64,000 nucleotides of DNA from Natronorubrum halalkaliphilum (GTDB lineage: Archaea; Halobacteriota; Halobacteria; Halobacteriales; Natrialbaceae), in the NCBI RefSeq assembly GCF_009834785.1, contig NZ_WUYX01000019.1:42248-106247 (forward strand), written 5' to 3'. The translations under genes were made by a program, and so were the position numbers. The notes below the pieces were generated by a model. That model made no database searches. It was not told the origin of the DNA and worked only from the letters and a program-made list of their open reading frames with translations. The first letter of the stretch is position 1; every line of letters starts with the position of its first letter. Of this stretch, positions 8,254 through 17,238 are shown piece by piece.

Positions 8254-9513
8254 TTAGTTACCCGTAATTGTCGCATTGACGGTTCCAGTGCTTGTCTCGG
8301 CTCGCAGTTCGTACTCGTCGTTCGGTGGAACGATCCACAGCGTCCCGTCGTCAGTGTGGCCGACGTCGACTCCGTCGATGGTGATCGTCGCGCCCACGGG
8401 TTCGTCCGTTGCCGTATCGTTTACCGTCACTGCCGCTGGTCCGTTTGCCGGCGTCTGTACGAGTTCGAGCTCGAGTTCGTCCTCGTCGTCGGTCCAGGTT
8501 TCGACGCTCTCTTCGGGGAGTGATTCCAGCGAGAGCTCCTGCTCCTCGCGGTAGACCTCGCCGGTTCCGCCGTCGAGGTGAATCTCGAGGTGGTTCTGAT
8601 CTACCTCCATCGTCATCCGATAGAGGTTTTCGTTGCCGCTGTCGCGAAAGCCTGACCAGCCCTGGTCGATGCCTGCCCACGGATAGTGCTCCGCTGCGTG
8701 GTCCATCGTTTCGGAATGCGAACTGTCTTCGAACTGGTTCGGTGCCGTGCTCACCCGACGGTTATCGAATCGAACCGTCTCTCGCTCGTACATATCGCCG
8801 TCAATCATCGAGAGACTGTAGCCGTTCTCCGAGGTCTGAATCAGGAGCTCGGTCTGCTCGCTCGCTCCGCCGGATTGGCTCGCTTGTTCGAGCGTCGATC
8901 GAATCGACGTCTGGTGGTATTCGAGGATCGTTCTATCGGCTCGAGTCTGTTGACCGACGAGCGAGTAGCCGTCGATCTGATCCGCTCGATCATCGGTTAA
9001 CACCAGCGCATCGTACAGCTTGGCCGCCTCGTTCTGGTTTCGCAACAGCGTCTGTATGAGTTCGGTGTCGGTGAGTTCGCCAGCGGCGTGGTCGCGAACC
9101 GCCTCACGCTCGCGCTCTTCTAACTGCTCGGTTCGATCTTTGATCTGGTTGTATGCCGCTCGGACCATCTCTTCTCGTTCGTCGGCCGAAGCGGTGGCGA
9201 ACTCGCTGTCGATGAGCGTATACTGCTCGTGATCGACTCGCAGTTCGTCGTCTACGCTCGCGAGTGCGAGGCCGATGTCGGTGCCGTACTCGGTGTGTCC
9301 GGCTCGATCGGGTTCGAGCGGGAGACGATTTGTCGTTCCATCGGCCTCGGCTGGCGGTTGTTGAGCAGCGAGCTGGTGGAGGGGAAGGGAGGAGGTGGGG
9401 TCGTCGGCTCCCACGTCGTGGGACGTTGGCTCCGGTCCCGCCGCAATAACCGGCATCGCAAGAAGCGAGGAGACGAGGACCGCAGCGAGGAGGACGGGCG
9501 TCGTACGATTCAT
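8254..9513 (-). CDS. Secreted haloarchaeal protein (DUF7096-like)
   Basis: A 419-residue exported protein. A Sec signal peptide spans residues 1-25 (TPVLLAAVLVSSLLAMPVIA, cleavage near AAG). A helical, charged middle part (about residues 80-190) is followed by a beta-rich C-terminal domain ending in an Ig/PEGA-like segment (VGATITIDGVDVGHTDDG). The arrangement fits the DUF7096 group of haloarchaea, which commonly lies beside a membrane wHTH regulator as here. Function unknown; a cell-surface sensor partner of that regulator is an inference from the divergent pairing. Confidence 0.75.
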   Translation of the reverse strand: MNRTTPVLLAAVLVSSLLAMPVIAAGPEPTSHDVGADDPTSSLPLHQLAAQQPPAEADGTTNRLPLEPDRAGHTEYGTDIGLALASVDDELRVDHEQYTLIDSEFATASADEREEMVRAAYNQIKDRTEQLEEREREAVRDHAAGELTDTELIQTLLRNQNEAAKLYDALVLTDDRADQIDGYSLVGQQTRADRTILEYHQTSIRSTLEQASQSGGASEQTELLIQTSENGYSLSMIDGDMYERETVRFDNRRVSTAPNQFEDSSHSETMDHAAEHYPWAGIDQGWSGFRDSGNENLYRMTMEVDQNHLEIHLDGGTGEVYREEQELSLESLPEESVETWTDDEDELELELVQTPANGPAAVTVNDTATDEPVGATITIDGVDVGHTDDGTLWIVPPNDEYELRAETSTGTVNATITGN

Positions 9514-9618
9514 CGACCGACCGTATGGGCTCCTGATACAAAAGCTGGTCGCACCACTCGTGTAGATCTAAATCATCGCAAACAGGCGTGATAGACAAGT
9601 CTACAGTCGATGGTAACC

Positions 9619-9657
9619 GTTTATTTTCCGATGGAAAGGGTTTTTTCCCCGGGGAAA
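9619..9657 (+). promoter_or_regulatory. Promoter with two inverted repeats between divergent genes
   Basis: A GTTTATTTT element (9619-9627) is followed by TTTCC-gat-GGAAA (9625-9637) and a perfect 14-bp palindrome TTTCCCCGGGGAAA (9644-9657). The two share the TTTCC/GGAAA half-sites. They lie between the secreted DUF7096-like gene and the membrane wHTH gene, 17 bp before the latter's ATG. Binding by the wHTH protein itself is a testable guess. Confidence 0.6.
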
Positions 9658-9673
9658 CCACCGATTGGTACGC

Positions 9674-11077
9674 ATGCGGTTATCCACCGCCATTACAATC
9701 GCCCTCACAATCCTCCTCGTAACGTCTACCGTGGGGGTGGTGGCAGCCACGCCGTCAGCGACGGGATCCGCGCCCGACGCTGGGCCGACGGTCGTTGGCG
9801 CTGACCAGTCCTCGCTCGAGTCGGCCTCGCTCTCCCCGACGCAAGCGCTCTCTACTGCGCCATCATCCTCCTCGCTCGTATCCACGCCCCCAGCATCGCT
9901 CTCTCAGGCCGGTACCGATCCGCCGACAGACGCCGATCCACGACAGGTATTCCGGATCGACATCGACGAAAGCGGAGATGCACACTGGACTATCGAGAGT
10001 CGCTTCGTTCTCCACGACGACGACGATATCGACGATTTCGAGCAGTTCGCCAGCGCCGTCACGGCCGGCGAACGCGACATCGCGATCAACCGTCAACTGT
10101 TCGAAGCCCACGCACACGATGCCGCAGATCGGACCGATCGTCACATGTCGATCGAAAACGCCGGCTGGGACGAGCCGCGCGTCAACCCGGTCGCGGAGGA
10201 CGACGTTGTCGACGCCGAGACCATCGAAACCGACGACGGCGACGGTGAGACCGTCCACGTCGGCGTCATCACCTACTCGTTTACGTGGACCAACTTCGCG
10301 ACCACCGAGAACGACCGAATCTACTTCGGCGATGCCTTTCAGACCGACACCGGCGTCTGGCTCACGTTAACCGACACGCAACGGCTTATTATCGAGCCGC
10401 CGGCGGACTACGCCCTCGAGACGCCGACCCAACTCGACTGGGACGGCCCCTACGAGTTCGGCGACGGCGAGCTCGACATCGTCTTCGTCCACAGCGGCGC
10501 GACTTCCGGCTTCGATATCTCGAGCTGGATGATCGCTGCCGTCTTCGCGCTCGTTTTGTTCGTTGGGATCGGCAGCTATCTCCTCGCACGGTGGAAACCG
10601 GAGATCGATCTGCCGCAGCCGGTCGATCAACTCGCCGAGCGTGTCTCCCAGCTCGGACGTACTGGTCTCGGGAACCGACTCCGTTCGCGCGGCGGTACTC
10701 GAGGCGAGCAGGAACACGACTCGTCGATGGCGACTGATACCAACGGTGGGTCGGTGCAACCGGGTGCCGGGCCGACAGCCGTTGGCAACACCGACGCTGC
10801 AGACGCCGCAGCCGGAACGCAACTCGAGTTCGAGGAGGAAGTCGACGAGGAGATCGATCCCGAACTGCTGAGCGACGAGGAACGGGTCCTCCGGTTGCTC
10901 AAACAAAACGGCGGGCGGATGAAGCAGGCCTCGATCGTTACGGAGACCGGCTGGTCGAACGCCAAAGTCTCGCAACTCCTCTCGCAGATGGACGACGACG
11001 ACGATATCGAGAAGCTTCGGATCGGCCGTGAAAATCTCATCACGCTCCCCGAAGTCAATCCGGCCGAGTTCGACTGA
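9674..11077 (+). CDS. Membrane-anchored wHTH regulator (DUF7345/DUF7343-like)
   Basis: A 467-residue protein with a cleavable or anchoring N-terminal hydrophobic segment (residues 3-26), an external domain with a Ser/Ala-rich start and a beta-rich body, one transmembrane helix (MIAAVFALVLFVGIGSYLL, about residues 285-303), an acidic linker, and a C-terminal winged helix (SDEERVLRLLKQNGGRMKQ, then SNAKVSQLLSQM, about 400-455). This layout places a sensor outside and a DNA-binding domain inside. ATG 9674 is preferred over TTG 9665. The inverted repeats just upstream may be its operator. Confidence 0.82.
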   Translation: MRLSTAITIALTILLVTSTVGVVAATPSATGSAPDAGPTVVGADQSSLESASLSPTQALSTAPSSSSLVSTPPASLSQAGTDPPTDADPRQVFRIDIDESGDAHWTIESRFVLHDDDDIDDFEQFASAVTAGERDIAINRQLFEAHAHDAADRTDRHMSIENAGWDEPRVNPVAEDDVVDAETIETDDGDGETVHVGVITYSFTWTNFATTENDRIYFGDAFQTDTGVWLTLTDTQRLIIEPPADYALETPTQLDWDGPYEFGDGELDIVFVHSGATSGFDISSWMIAAVFALVLFVGIGSYLLARWKPEIDLPQPVDQLAERVSQLGRTGLGNRLRSRGGTRGEQEHDSSMATDTNGGSVQPGAGPTAVGNTDAADAAAGTQLEFEEEVDEEIDPELLSDEERVLRLLKQNGGRMKQASIVTETGWSNAKVSQLLSQMDDDDDIEKLRIGRENLITLPEVNPAEFD

Positions 11078-11170
11078 CGACGGTTTACCTGGTTGAGGGT
11101 GCCGTAGGCGGTTCACGGACGCTCTCTGTGGCTACCCGACAACGGTACGTACGGGGCGTTCAGCGAACAC

Positions 11171-11326
11171 TCATTCAAGCGATTTTGCTCGGTTCTGGAA
11201 CTCACCGCCACAGTCGGAGCATTCTCCGGGGTGGGTTTTGGCCGAAACGATCTTTCCACATTGCAGGCACTCGTACTCGGAGGCTATTTTCGACGTATCG
11301 CCTTCGATATCTTGGTCGTGAGGCAT
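11171..11326 (-). CDS. Small zinc-ribbon protein (rubrerythrin-like / DUF7129 type)
   Basis: A 51-residue protein beginning MPHDQDIEGDTSKIAS. It carries two CxxC knuckles, YECLQCGK at residues 18-25 (Cys 20 and 23) and ECSDCGGEF at 35-43 (Cys 36 and 39), followed by the short tail QNRAKSLE. This is the rubredoxin-type zinc-binding pattern of the tiny 'rubrerythrin-like domain' proteins that haloarchaea carry in several copies. No ligand or partner is known. It is transcribed alone, toward the wHTH regulator gene (convergent). Too short for many gene finders but the start, cysteines and stop all agree. Confidence 0.85.
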   Translation of the reverse strand: MPHDQDIEGDTSKIASEYECLQCGKIVSAKTHPGECSDCGGEFQNRAKSLE

Positions 11327-11468
11327 ACTTCAGTCTTGGCGAGTCAGCCACAAGAACTCATCGTGAAATATCAGTGACGTATCTGCGGTGAGAGGGTCGT
11401 TCGTGTTCACCCCGAAATCTCCTTGCGCCCAACCGGTGATACCCGTCCCCTATCGGGGTCTGAATCCG

Positions 11469-11582
11469 TCTCGCGCAAAAATCTCGACCAAAAAGCCGCT
11501 CGCTCTCTCCGTTCGCTCGCGGGACAGTCGCTCAGGCCAGCGGCGTCCGTTCGACGACCTGACCGTCGTAACTCGGATACTG
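11469..11582. repeat. 114-bp direct repeat, copy 1 (duplicated 3' end of the radical SAM gene)
   Basis: Identical over 114 bp to 11630-11743, at an offset of 161 bp. On the minus strand this copy contains the last codons of the radical SAM gene (encoding SYDGQVVERTPLA and stop) plus about 62 bp of downstream DNA with T-runs, but no start, so it is a dead gene tail and a spare terminator. Confidence 0.9.
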
Positions 11583-11629
11583 CGTCGCGACCTTTTTCCG
11601 CTCGAGTTCGTTCGCGAGGCTCACTCACT

Positions 11630-11743
11630 TCTCGCGCAAAAATCTCGACCAAAAAGCCGCTCGCTCTCTCCGTTCGCTCGCGGGACAGTCGCTCAGGCCA
11701 GCGGCGTCCGTTCGACGACCTGACCGTCGTAACTCGGATACTG
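11630..11743. repeat. 114-bp direct repeat, copy 2 (functional 3' end of the radical SAM gene)
   Basis: Covers the true C-terminal codons (11693-11743) of the radical SAM gene and 63 bp downstream. The downstream part on the minus strand reads GCGAGCGAACGG-rich DNA followed by TTTTTGG and ATTTTTGC, a T-rich tail that may end transcription. Confidence 0.9.
11636..11661 (-). terminator. T-rich terminator candidate after the radical SAM gene
   Basis: On the minus strand two TTTTT runs follow a GC-rich CGAGCGAACGGAGAG-like stretch, 30-55 bp after the stop codon. Archaeal termination depends on T-runs; the call is inferred and the element is present twice because of the duplication. Confidence 0.4.
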
Positions 11744-12700
11744 TTCGACGATTTCGCCCTCCTCGAGATCGCCGGCTTCGATCATCTCCTCTAAGAGCCA
11801 CCAAGCGACTTCGACGTGATTCGACTTGACCGTGTAGAACTCCTCGGGGACGCCGAGCGCTTCGAAGCGGTCGGGGTCGGCGTACGTTTTGCCGTAGACG
11901 AGCGTACCGTCGTCGGTGACGTCGTCGAACTCGCGACGGACGTTACGGGCCATCCGCTTGAGTCGCCGGCGGTGTTGGGCGGCGTCTTTGAACACCGAGG
12001 TACAGAAGTAGACCTTCTCGTGGTCGCCCATCACGTCGAGGATTTCGTCGCGGTCGTTGTCGACGGCGCTCATGTGGTCTTCCTTGAGTTCGAATCCTTC
12101 CTCCTGCATTCGACGGTAGTTCCCGTCGCTCATCTCGAACTCGTTGACGTTACAGAAGTCGGCAGCGCCTTCGTCCAGGAACTCGAGGAACTCTTCTTCG
12201 GCTCGAATCCCCGGAATCTCGAACGCGGGCGTGAGTCCTTCGTCGCGAGCGATGTAGAGGATTTCCTCCCACTCGGTGCCGTGGAGGTCGCCCCACTGTT
12301 CGTACGGTGGGTGGAATCGAATTTCGTCGAGGCCGGCCTCGGAGAGACGGCGCATGTTCTCGCGGCCGCCGGTAATGCCGGTGTAGAGGTGCGTGTGATG
12401 GTCTTCACCGAACTCGTCTTTGAGCAGGGAGAGGTAGTTACAGGTCCGCTCGAGAGCCTCTTGTGGCTCGCCGCCGGTGATCGAGGTCCCGAGTGCGTCC
12501 ATTCGGCGGGCTTCCGTAAGGACGTCCTCGTCGCTCTCGACGCGTCGCTCGTTAGCGTAGACGTCGGTCACGTTCTTGCGGTTCTCACCGAGCGGGCAGT
12601 AAAAGCAGTCACGCTGGTCGCAGTATCCGTAGACGAACAGCACCATCTTGCCACCTTTCGCGCACTGCTCACAGCCCTTCGAGATCATTCGAGGGAACAT
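11693..12700 (-). CDS. Radical SAM protein, COG2108-like
   Basis: A 335-residue protein related to pyruvate formate-lyase activating enzymes. The probable cluster-binding motif is YGYCDQRDCFYCPLGENR, with spacing CX4CX2C instead of the usual CX3CX2C. GTSITGGEPQEAL is the SAM-binding GGE motif. A second cysteine pair near the N-terminus (CEQC, residues 10-13) may bind metal. I chose the ATG at 12700; five more in-frame codons precede it. The substrate is unknown. The 3' end has been tandemly duplicated downstream (see repeats). Confidence 0.82.
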   Translation of the reverse strand: MFPRMISKGCEQCAKGGKMVLFVYGYCDQRDCFYCPLGENRKNVTDVYANERRVESDEDVLTEARRMDALGTSITGGEPQEALERTCNYLSLLKDEFGEDHHTHLYTGITGGRENMRRLSEAGLDEIRFHPPYEQWGDLHGTEWEEILYIARDEGLTPAFEIPGIRAEEEFLEFLDEGAADFCNVNEFEMSDGNYRRMQEEGFELKEDHMSAVDNDRDEILDVMGDHEKVYFCTSVFKDAAQHRRRLKRMARNVRREFDDVTDDGTLVYGKTYADPDRFEALGVPEEFYTVKSNHVEVAWWLLEEMIEAGDLEEGEIVEQYPSYDGQVVERTPLA

Positions 12701-12939
12701 ACTGGGCGGATCCACAAAAGACGTGCGAAACGCATTTGGGGCGTGTGGCGTGTGCTACCGTCACTGGTCGTGCGTCGTACGGGCGATATCGACTCCGTCA
12801 CCGACCCGTTCGCCGCCACCCTCATCCACACTCGTGGAGTGACCCTGCGCGGTGTGGAGTAACGGTCGGGTTCTCGTCGAGCCGCTGAATTCTGTCGTCC
12901 CCAGAAGATGGAAATACCCCGCGGCCGAACGTTCGATCG

Positions 12940-14061
12940 ATGCTGTTGGTCCTCTGTGTCGACCTCGACGACGACCTCGGTCGCAAGACCGGGTTCTCGA
13001 CGCCAGTTATCGGCCGCGATCCCGTCGAAGAGGCCGCCGTCGCGCTCGCGACTGCGGACCCGGAGGACTCCGACGTCAACGTAATCTTTCAGGGCCTCCA
13101 CGTCTACGATGACCTCGACGAACGCGACGAAAGCGTCGAGGTAGCCGTGGTCACCGGCAACGACGACGGCGACGTTAACGCCAACCGCGAGGTCGGCGAC
13201 GAAGTCGACACGGTTCTTGCAAGTCTCTCGACCGCCGAAGACATCACCGTGCTCGTGGTCACCGACGGTGCACAGGACGAATCCGTCATTCCGATCATCC
13301 GGTCGCGAGTCCCCATCGACGGCGTCCGCCGCGTCGTCGTCCGACAGGCCCAGAACTTAGAGTCGATGTACTACACGATCAAACAGGTGCTGAATGACCC
13401 CGAGACGAGGGGGACGGTGTTGATCCCGCTGGGCATTCTGCTGCTCATCTATCCGCTCGCACTGATCGGGGCCGTCCTCGAGATGCCGGGGTTCGTACTG
13501 GGGATGACCTCGGCGCTGCTCGGGCTGTATCTCATCTCCCGCGGCCTTGGACTCGGTGACCGTCTCGACGAGGCCGTCGAGCGCGCTCGCCGATCGCTGT
13601 ACGCCGGTCGGACGACTCTGCTCGCCTACGTCGTCGCCGCCGCGTTGTTCGTCCTCGGCGGCGTCAGCGGTCTGAACACGCTTGAGGAGGTCCGCCAGTC
13701 CACAGCCGGCGAGGTGGGCGCTCCGGTCACGATCGCTGCGCTCGTCTACGGCTCGGTCCAGTGGGTCGCCGCTGCGGGCGTCACCACCAGCCTCGGACAG
13801 ATCACCGACGAGTACATCGCTGGCTCCCTCGAGTGGCGCTACCTCAACGCCCCGTTCTACGTGCTCTCGATCGCGATCGTCCTCCACGCGGTGAGTGCGT
13901 ACTTCCTCGACGTCGTTGAGATCAGCTACCTCGCAACGGCGCTGACGGCCGGAACGCTGCTCGGTATCGTTAGCACGCTCACGTTTGCCGTCGTCGAGTC
14001 GCGATTTTCGGACCGAGCGGATGACGCGGAGGAGGGCACGCGGCAAACGGACCGGGTCTGA
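12940..14061 (+). CDS. DUF373 family membrane protein
   Basis: A 373-residue archaeal protein of unknown function. The cytoplasmic N-terminal half starts MLLVLCVDLDDDLGRKTG and contains FQGLHVYDDL and VTDGAQDESVIPIIRSR, which are the conserved DUF373 segments; the C-terminal half (from about residue 160) has six hydrophobic helices. The acidic DLDDDLG start could bind a metal, but no enzymatic activity is established. It is monocistronic, divergent from the radical SAM gene across a featureless 239-bp gap, and convergent with the prenyl synthase gene. Confidence 0.88.
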   Translation: MLLVLCVDLDDDLGRKTGFSTPVIGRDPVEEAAVALATADPEDSDVNVIFQGLHVYDDLDERDESVEVAVVTGNDDGDVNANREVGDEVDTVLASLSTAEDITVLVVTDGAQDESVIPIIRSRVPIDGVRRVVVRQAQNLESMYYTIKQVLNDPETRGTVLIPLGILLLIYPLALIGAVLEMPGFVLGMTSALLGLYLISRGLGLGDRLDEAVERARRSLYAGRTTLLAYVVAAALFVLGGVSGLNTLEEVRQSTAGEVGAPVTIAALVYGSVQWVAAAGVTTSLGQITDEYIAGSLEWRYLNAPFYVLSIAIVLHAVSAYFLDVVEISYLATALTAGTLLGIVSTLTFAVVESRFSDRADDAEEGTRQTDRV

Positions 14062-14182
14062 TACGGACCGCTGTAGTCAGTGCCGGCGCGACCCGATATT
14101 CCTCGCGGTCGCCCTGGTACACGGGTATAGCAGACTGGTCGAGGATACACAGGGACAGCAGACCGACAACAGACTGGCCGAG

Positions 14183-15025
14183 TTATCGCTCGCGCTCGAC
14201 GACGAACTCCGCTAGTTCGAGCAAGTAGTCTCTGGCGTCGGGATCGGCCACCTCGACGCGATCCAGCGCTTCGATCGCGCGCTCGGACTCGGCTCGAGCG
14301 CGGGCGTTCGCTTCGTCGGGAGTGAGATCGGTCACCTGGACAACCGATGGGCGCTCGAGGGCGGCATCGTGGCCGGTCGGCTTGCCCAGTTCGTCGGGGT
14401 CCGCGACGGCGTCGAGCACGTCGTCTCTGATCTGGAAGGCGACGCCGACCCGTTCGGCGTACTCGCCGAGCGCTTCGACGGTGACCGGATCCGAGTCGGC
14501 GGCGATGGCCCCGAGTTCGGCGGCGGCCCGAAAGAGCGCGCCAGTCTTGCGACGGGCCAACGTCATGTACTCCGTTTCGGTTTCCGGTTTGGCCGATAGC
14601 TCCGTCGCTTCGCCGATGCCGAGTTCGACCATTGCTTCGGTGACGACCTGCATCGCGTTCGGGTCCGCAGAGAAGAGCGCGAAGGCTTCGCCGAGCAGCC
14701 CGTCGCTGGTGATAATCGCCGGGCCGTACCCGTATTCGGCCCACGCGCTCGTCGTCCCGCGGCGCAGTTCCGATCGGTCGATGATATCGTCGATGACCAG
14801 CGACGCGCTGTGAACGAGTTCGATACCGACGCCGAAGTCGACCGCGTCCTCGGCCGTCCCACCGACTGTCTCACAGGCCAGCAGCGTTACCATCGGCCGA
14901 ACGCGCTTGCCACCCGAGAGCACGGTGTGGCGAACTTCGTCCGAGAGCGCGTCCGGCTCGACGCCGTCGACCACCTCGACGAGGCGCTCCTCGACCAGGG
15001 CCCGACGACGCTCCAGACGTTCCAT
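14183..15025 (-). CDS. Polyprenyl diphosphate synthase (trans-isoprenyl type)
   Basis: Elongates allylic diphosphates with IPP, supplying C20/C25 chains for archaeal ether lipids. The 280-residue protein shows GGKRVRPM, the first aspartate-rich motif DDIID in LVIDDIIDRSELRRG, and the second DDVLD in FQIRDDVLDAVADPDELGK. The residues before the first motif, which set chain length, read GIELVHSASLV, with no bulky Tyr/Phe at the key positions, compatible with GGPP or longer products. The ATG at 15025 gives a shorter N-terminus than many relatives. No linked lipid genes. Confidence 0.9.
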   Translation of the reverse strand: MERLERRRALVEERLVEVVDGVEPDALSDEVRHTVLSGGKRVRPMVTLLACETVGGTAEDAVDFGVGIELVHSASLVIDDIIDRSELRRGTTSAWAEYGYGPAIITSDGLLGEAFALFSADPNAMQVVTEAMVELGIGEATELSAKPETETEYMTLARRKTGALFRAAAELGAIAADSDPVTVEALGEYAERVGVAFQIRDDVLDAVADPDELGKPTGHDAALERPSVVQVTDLTPDEANARARAESERAIEALDRVEVADPDARDYLLELAEFVVERER

Positions 15026-15287
15026 TGCCAGCGCTTAGGACGGGGGTACAAAGTAGGTGACGGATCGAGGGCATTGCAGCTGTCGGCTTCCTCCTGACCA
15101 CCTGCCTGCAGGAATACGGCCCGTCGGACGAGCCGCCGTCGGGTTCGATCGCGCTCTCGTCGACGCCGCACTCGAGGTCACCCCACCGGGACGATCGATA
15201 GCGCTGACGCTCTGTCGAGAGCTACTGTCGCAAAAATGGACTCTGTGAACACCCCAAACCACGAATCGTGATCGACTCGACCGGCGG

Positions 15288-16244
15288 CTAGCCGCCGAAT
15301 TCTTCGGTCAGCGCGGGGACGACATCGAAGAGGTCGTCGTGGATCGCGTAGTCCGCGATGTCCATGATCGGCGCGTTGGGGTCCGTGTTGATCGCGACGA
15401 TCGTATCGGAGCCTTTCATGCCGGCAACGTGCTGAACGGCGCCGGAGATACCGATTGCGATGTAGACGTCGGGCGTGACGACCTTTCCGGACTGGCCGAC
15501 CTGTCGGTTCTTCGGCAGCCAGCCGTTGTCGACGATCGGTCGCGAGGACGACACCGTCGCGTCGAGTGCGTCCGCGAGGTCCTGGATGATCGAGAGGTTC
15601 TCCTCCTCTTCGATCCCGCGGCCGACGCTGACGAGCACGTCGGCCTCGCTGATGTCGACGTCGCCGCCGCCGACCTCTTCGAAGCCGTTGACGGTCGACC
15701 CGACGGCGTCCTCGTCGATATCGACATCGAAGGCTTCGATCGAGGCGTCGCCGTTGCCTTCGGCTTTTGGCCACTCGGCACCGCGGATCGTGACGACGGC
15801 GTCGCCCTCGAGTTCGTTCGTCGTCTCGACCTTGCCACCGTACATTTCGCGGGTGGCGATCAGGGTCTCGCCGTCAGTCTCGAGGTCGACGGTGTCGGTG
15901 ACGACCGGCAGATCGAGCTGGTTGGCAACCGCCGGTGCGTAGTCGAGTCCGTTGACGCTGTTCGGCGTGAGCACGAACTGCGGCGCGAGTTCGTCGTAGA
16001 GTTGGGTGATCGTCTGCGTGTAGACGTCGTGGTTGAACTCCTCGCCGTGGGAAACCGTGTGGACGGCGTCGACGCCGTTGCGGTTGAGTTTCTCCGCGAA
16101 GTCGTCGACGGTGCCGCTGATGACGGCGATGTGGAGGTCACCGCCGGTTTCGTTGGCCAGCTGGCGGCCCGCGGTGATGAGTTCGTAGCTGACGTCTCGC
16201 AGTTCGCCGCGGCGGTGGTCGGTGACGGCGAGTACGTCGCTCAT
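15288..16244 (-). CDS. etfA: Electron transfer flavoprotein subunit alpha
   Basis: Binds FAD and carries electrons from dehydrogenases to the respiratory chain. The 318-residue protein has an N-terminal alpha/beta domain and the C-terminal FAD domain with SVGRGIEEEENL, ATVSSSRPIVDNGW, YIAIGISGAVQH and AINTDPNAPI, the expected FAD-contacting segments. The first codon overlaps the etfB stop (ATGA, 16241-16244), so both subunits are translated together. The pair likely serves acyl-CoA or other dehydrogenases encoded elsewhere; no ETF:quinone oxidoreductase is in the window. Confidence 0.94.
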   Translation of the reverse strand: MSDVLAVTDHRRGELRDVSYELITAGRQLANETGGDLHIAVISGTVDDFAEKLNRNGVDAVHTVSHGEEFNHDVYTQTITQLYDELAPQFVLTPNSVNGLDYAPAVANQLDLPVVTDTVDLETDGETLIATREMYGGKVETTNELEGDAVVTIRGAEWPKAEGNGDASIEAFDVDIDEDAVGSTVNGFEEVGGGDVDISEADVLVSVGRGIEEEENLSIIQDLADALDATVSSSRPIVDNGWLPKNRQVGQSGKVVTPDVYIAIGISGAVQHVAGMKGSDTIVAINTDPNAPIMDIADYAIHDDLFDVVPALTEEFGG

Positions 16245-17032
16245 GGCGCCACCCCCTTGTCGCGGAGCAGTTCACCCAATTCCGAGGCGGTCTCGTCGGC
16301 GCTGCCTTCCCAAACGGTGACGTCGCTCTCGCTTTCCGGCTCGTACATGTCGGTGAGGGTGAGTTCGGACTCGATTGCGCTCTCCTCGACGCCGAGGTCG
16401 GCGAGGCCCTGCACGTCGAGTTCCTTGCGCTGGGCCTGTCGAATACCGCGCAGACTTGCGTAGCGTGGCTCGTTGATACCCGTCTGGATCGTCAGCACGG
16501 CCGGGAGCTCGATGTCAGTGAGCTCCTCGACACCGCCCTCGAGTTCGCGGCGAACCGAGGCGACCTCGTCGTCGAAGTCGTGCTCGAGGTGGTTGACGAC
16601 GGCGCCCCACTGGTAGCCGACCTCCTCGGCGACCGAAACGCCGGTCGCGCCGAAGCTGTCGTCGCCGGCCTGAACGCCCGTCAGCACGAGGTCGGGGTCC
16701 TCGTCCTCGATGACGGCGCTCAGGATCTCCGTCTTCGCGTTGACGTCGAGCAGGTCGACACCCTCCAGCGAGTCGTCCCAGACGCGGACGGCGCGGTCGG
16801 CACCCTTCGCGAGGGCCTGACGGATGGTCTGTTCACAGTCTTCAGGGCCGATCGTGACCGTGACGACTTCGTCGGCGATTCCGTCCTCTTGGAGCTGAAC
16901 GGCCTCTTCGATGGCGTAATCGTCCCACTCGTTGAGGTCGGCACCCAGGTACTGATCGGCGATCTCAGTACCCTCGATTTCGAACTCGTCTTCGACGGTC
17001 GCGACTTCTTTGACCGTAACGAGGATTTTCAT
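16241..17032 (-). CDS. etfB: Electron transfer flavoprotein subunit beta
   Basis: Partner of EtfA, binding AMP. The 263-residue protein starts MKILVTVKEVATVEDEFEI and contains the family signatures EWDDYAIEEAVQLQE, DLVLTGVQAGDDSFG (AMP contact region) and PAVLTIQTGINEPRYASL. It is first in the operon; its stop overlaps the etfA start by four bases. The C-terminal 50 residues are acidic, as usual for haloarchaeal EtfB. Confidence 0.94.
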   Translation of the reverse strand: MKILVTVKEVATVEDEFEIEGTEIADQYLGADLNEWDDYAIEEAVQLQEDGIADEVVTVTIGPEDCEQTIRQALAKGADRAVRVWDDSLEGVDLLDVNAKTEILSAVIEDEDPDLVLTGVQAGDDSFGATGVSVAEEVGYQWGAVVNHLEHDFDDEVASVRRELEGGVEELTDIELPAVLTIQTGINEPRYASLRGIRQAQRKELDVQGLADLGVEESAIESELTLTDMYEPESESDVTVWEGSADETASELGELLRDKGVAP

Positions 17033-17238
17033 CGTTTATCACTGCTACGTCCGTACCGTAAACCTTTTCGAAACGCCCCGTTAGATGGTTTCCGTTCATT
17101 TGCCGATTTTCACTCGGAAGCCCATTGGAGATTACGCCCCTTATTAGAGCGGCGGTCTACCCTACCAGCGTTTTCAATCGCTTCGATTCCCATCTGGAAG
17201 ACGGAAACGGTTTAACGTCGTCACTGGTAGTACGCGCT

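Noticed and set aside
11388..11794. Plus-strand reading frames across the 11.4-11.8 kb region
   Set aside because: They are antisense to the radical SAM gene and its duplicated tail; the repeat explains their similarity to each other.
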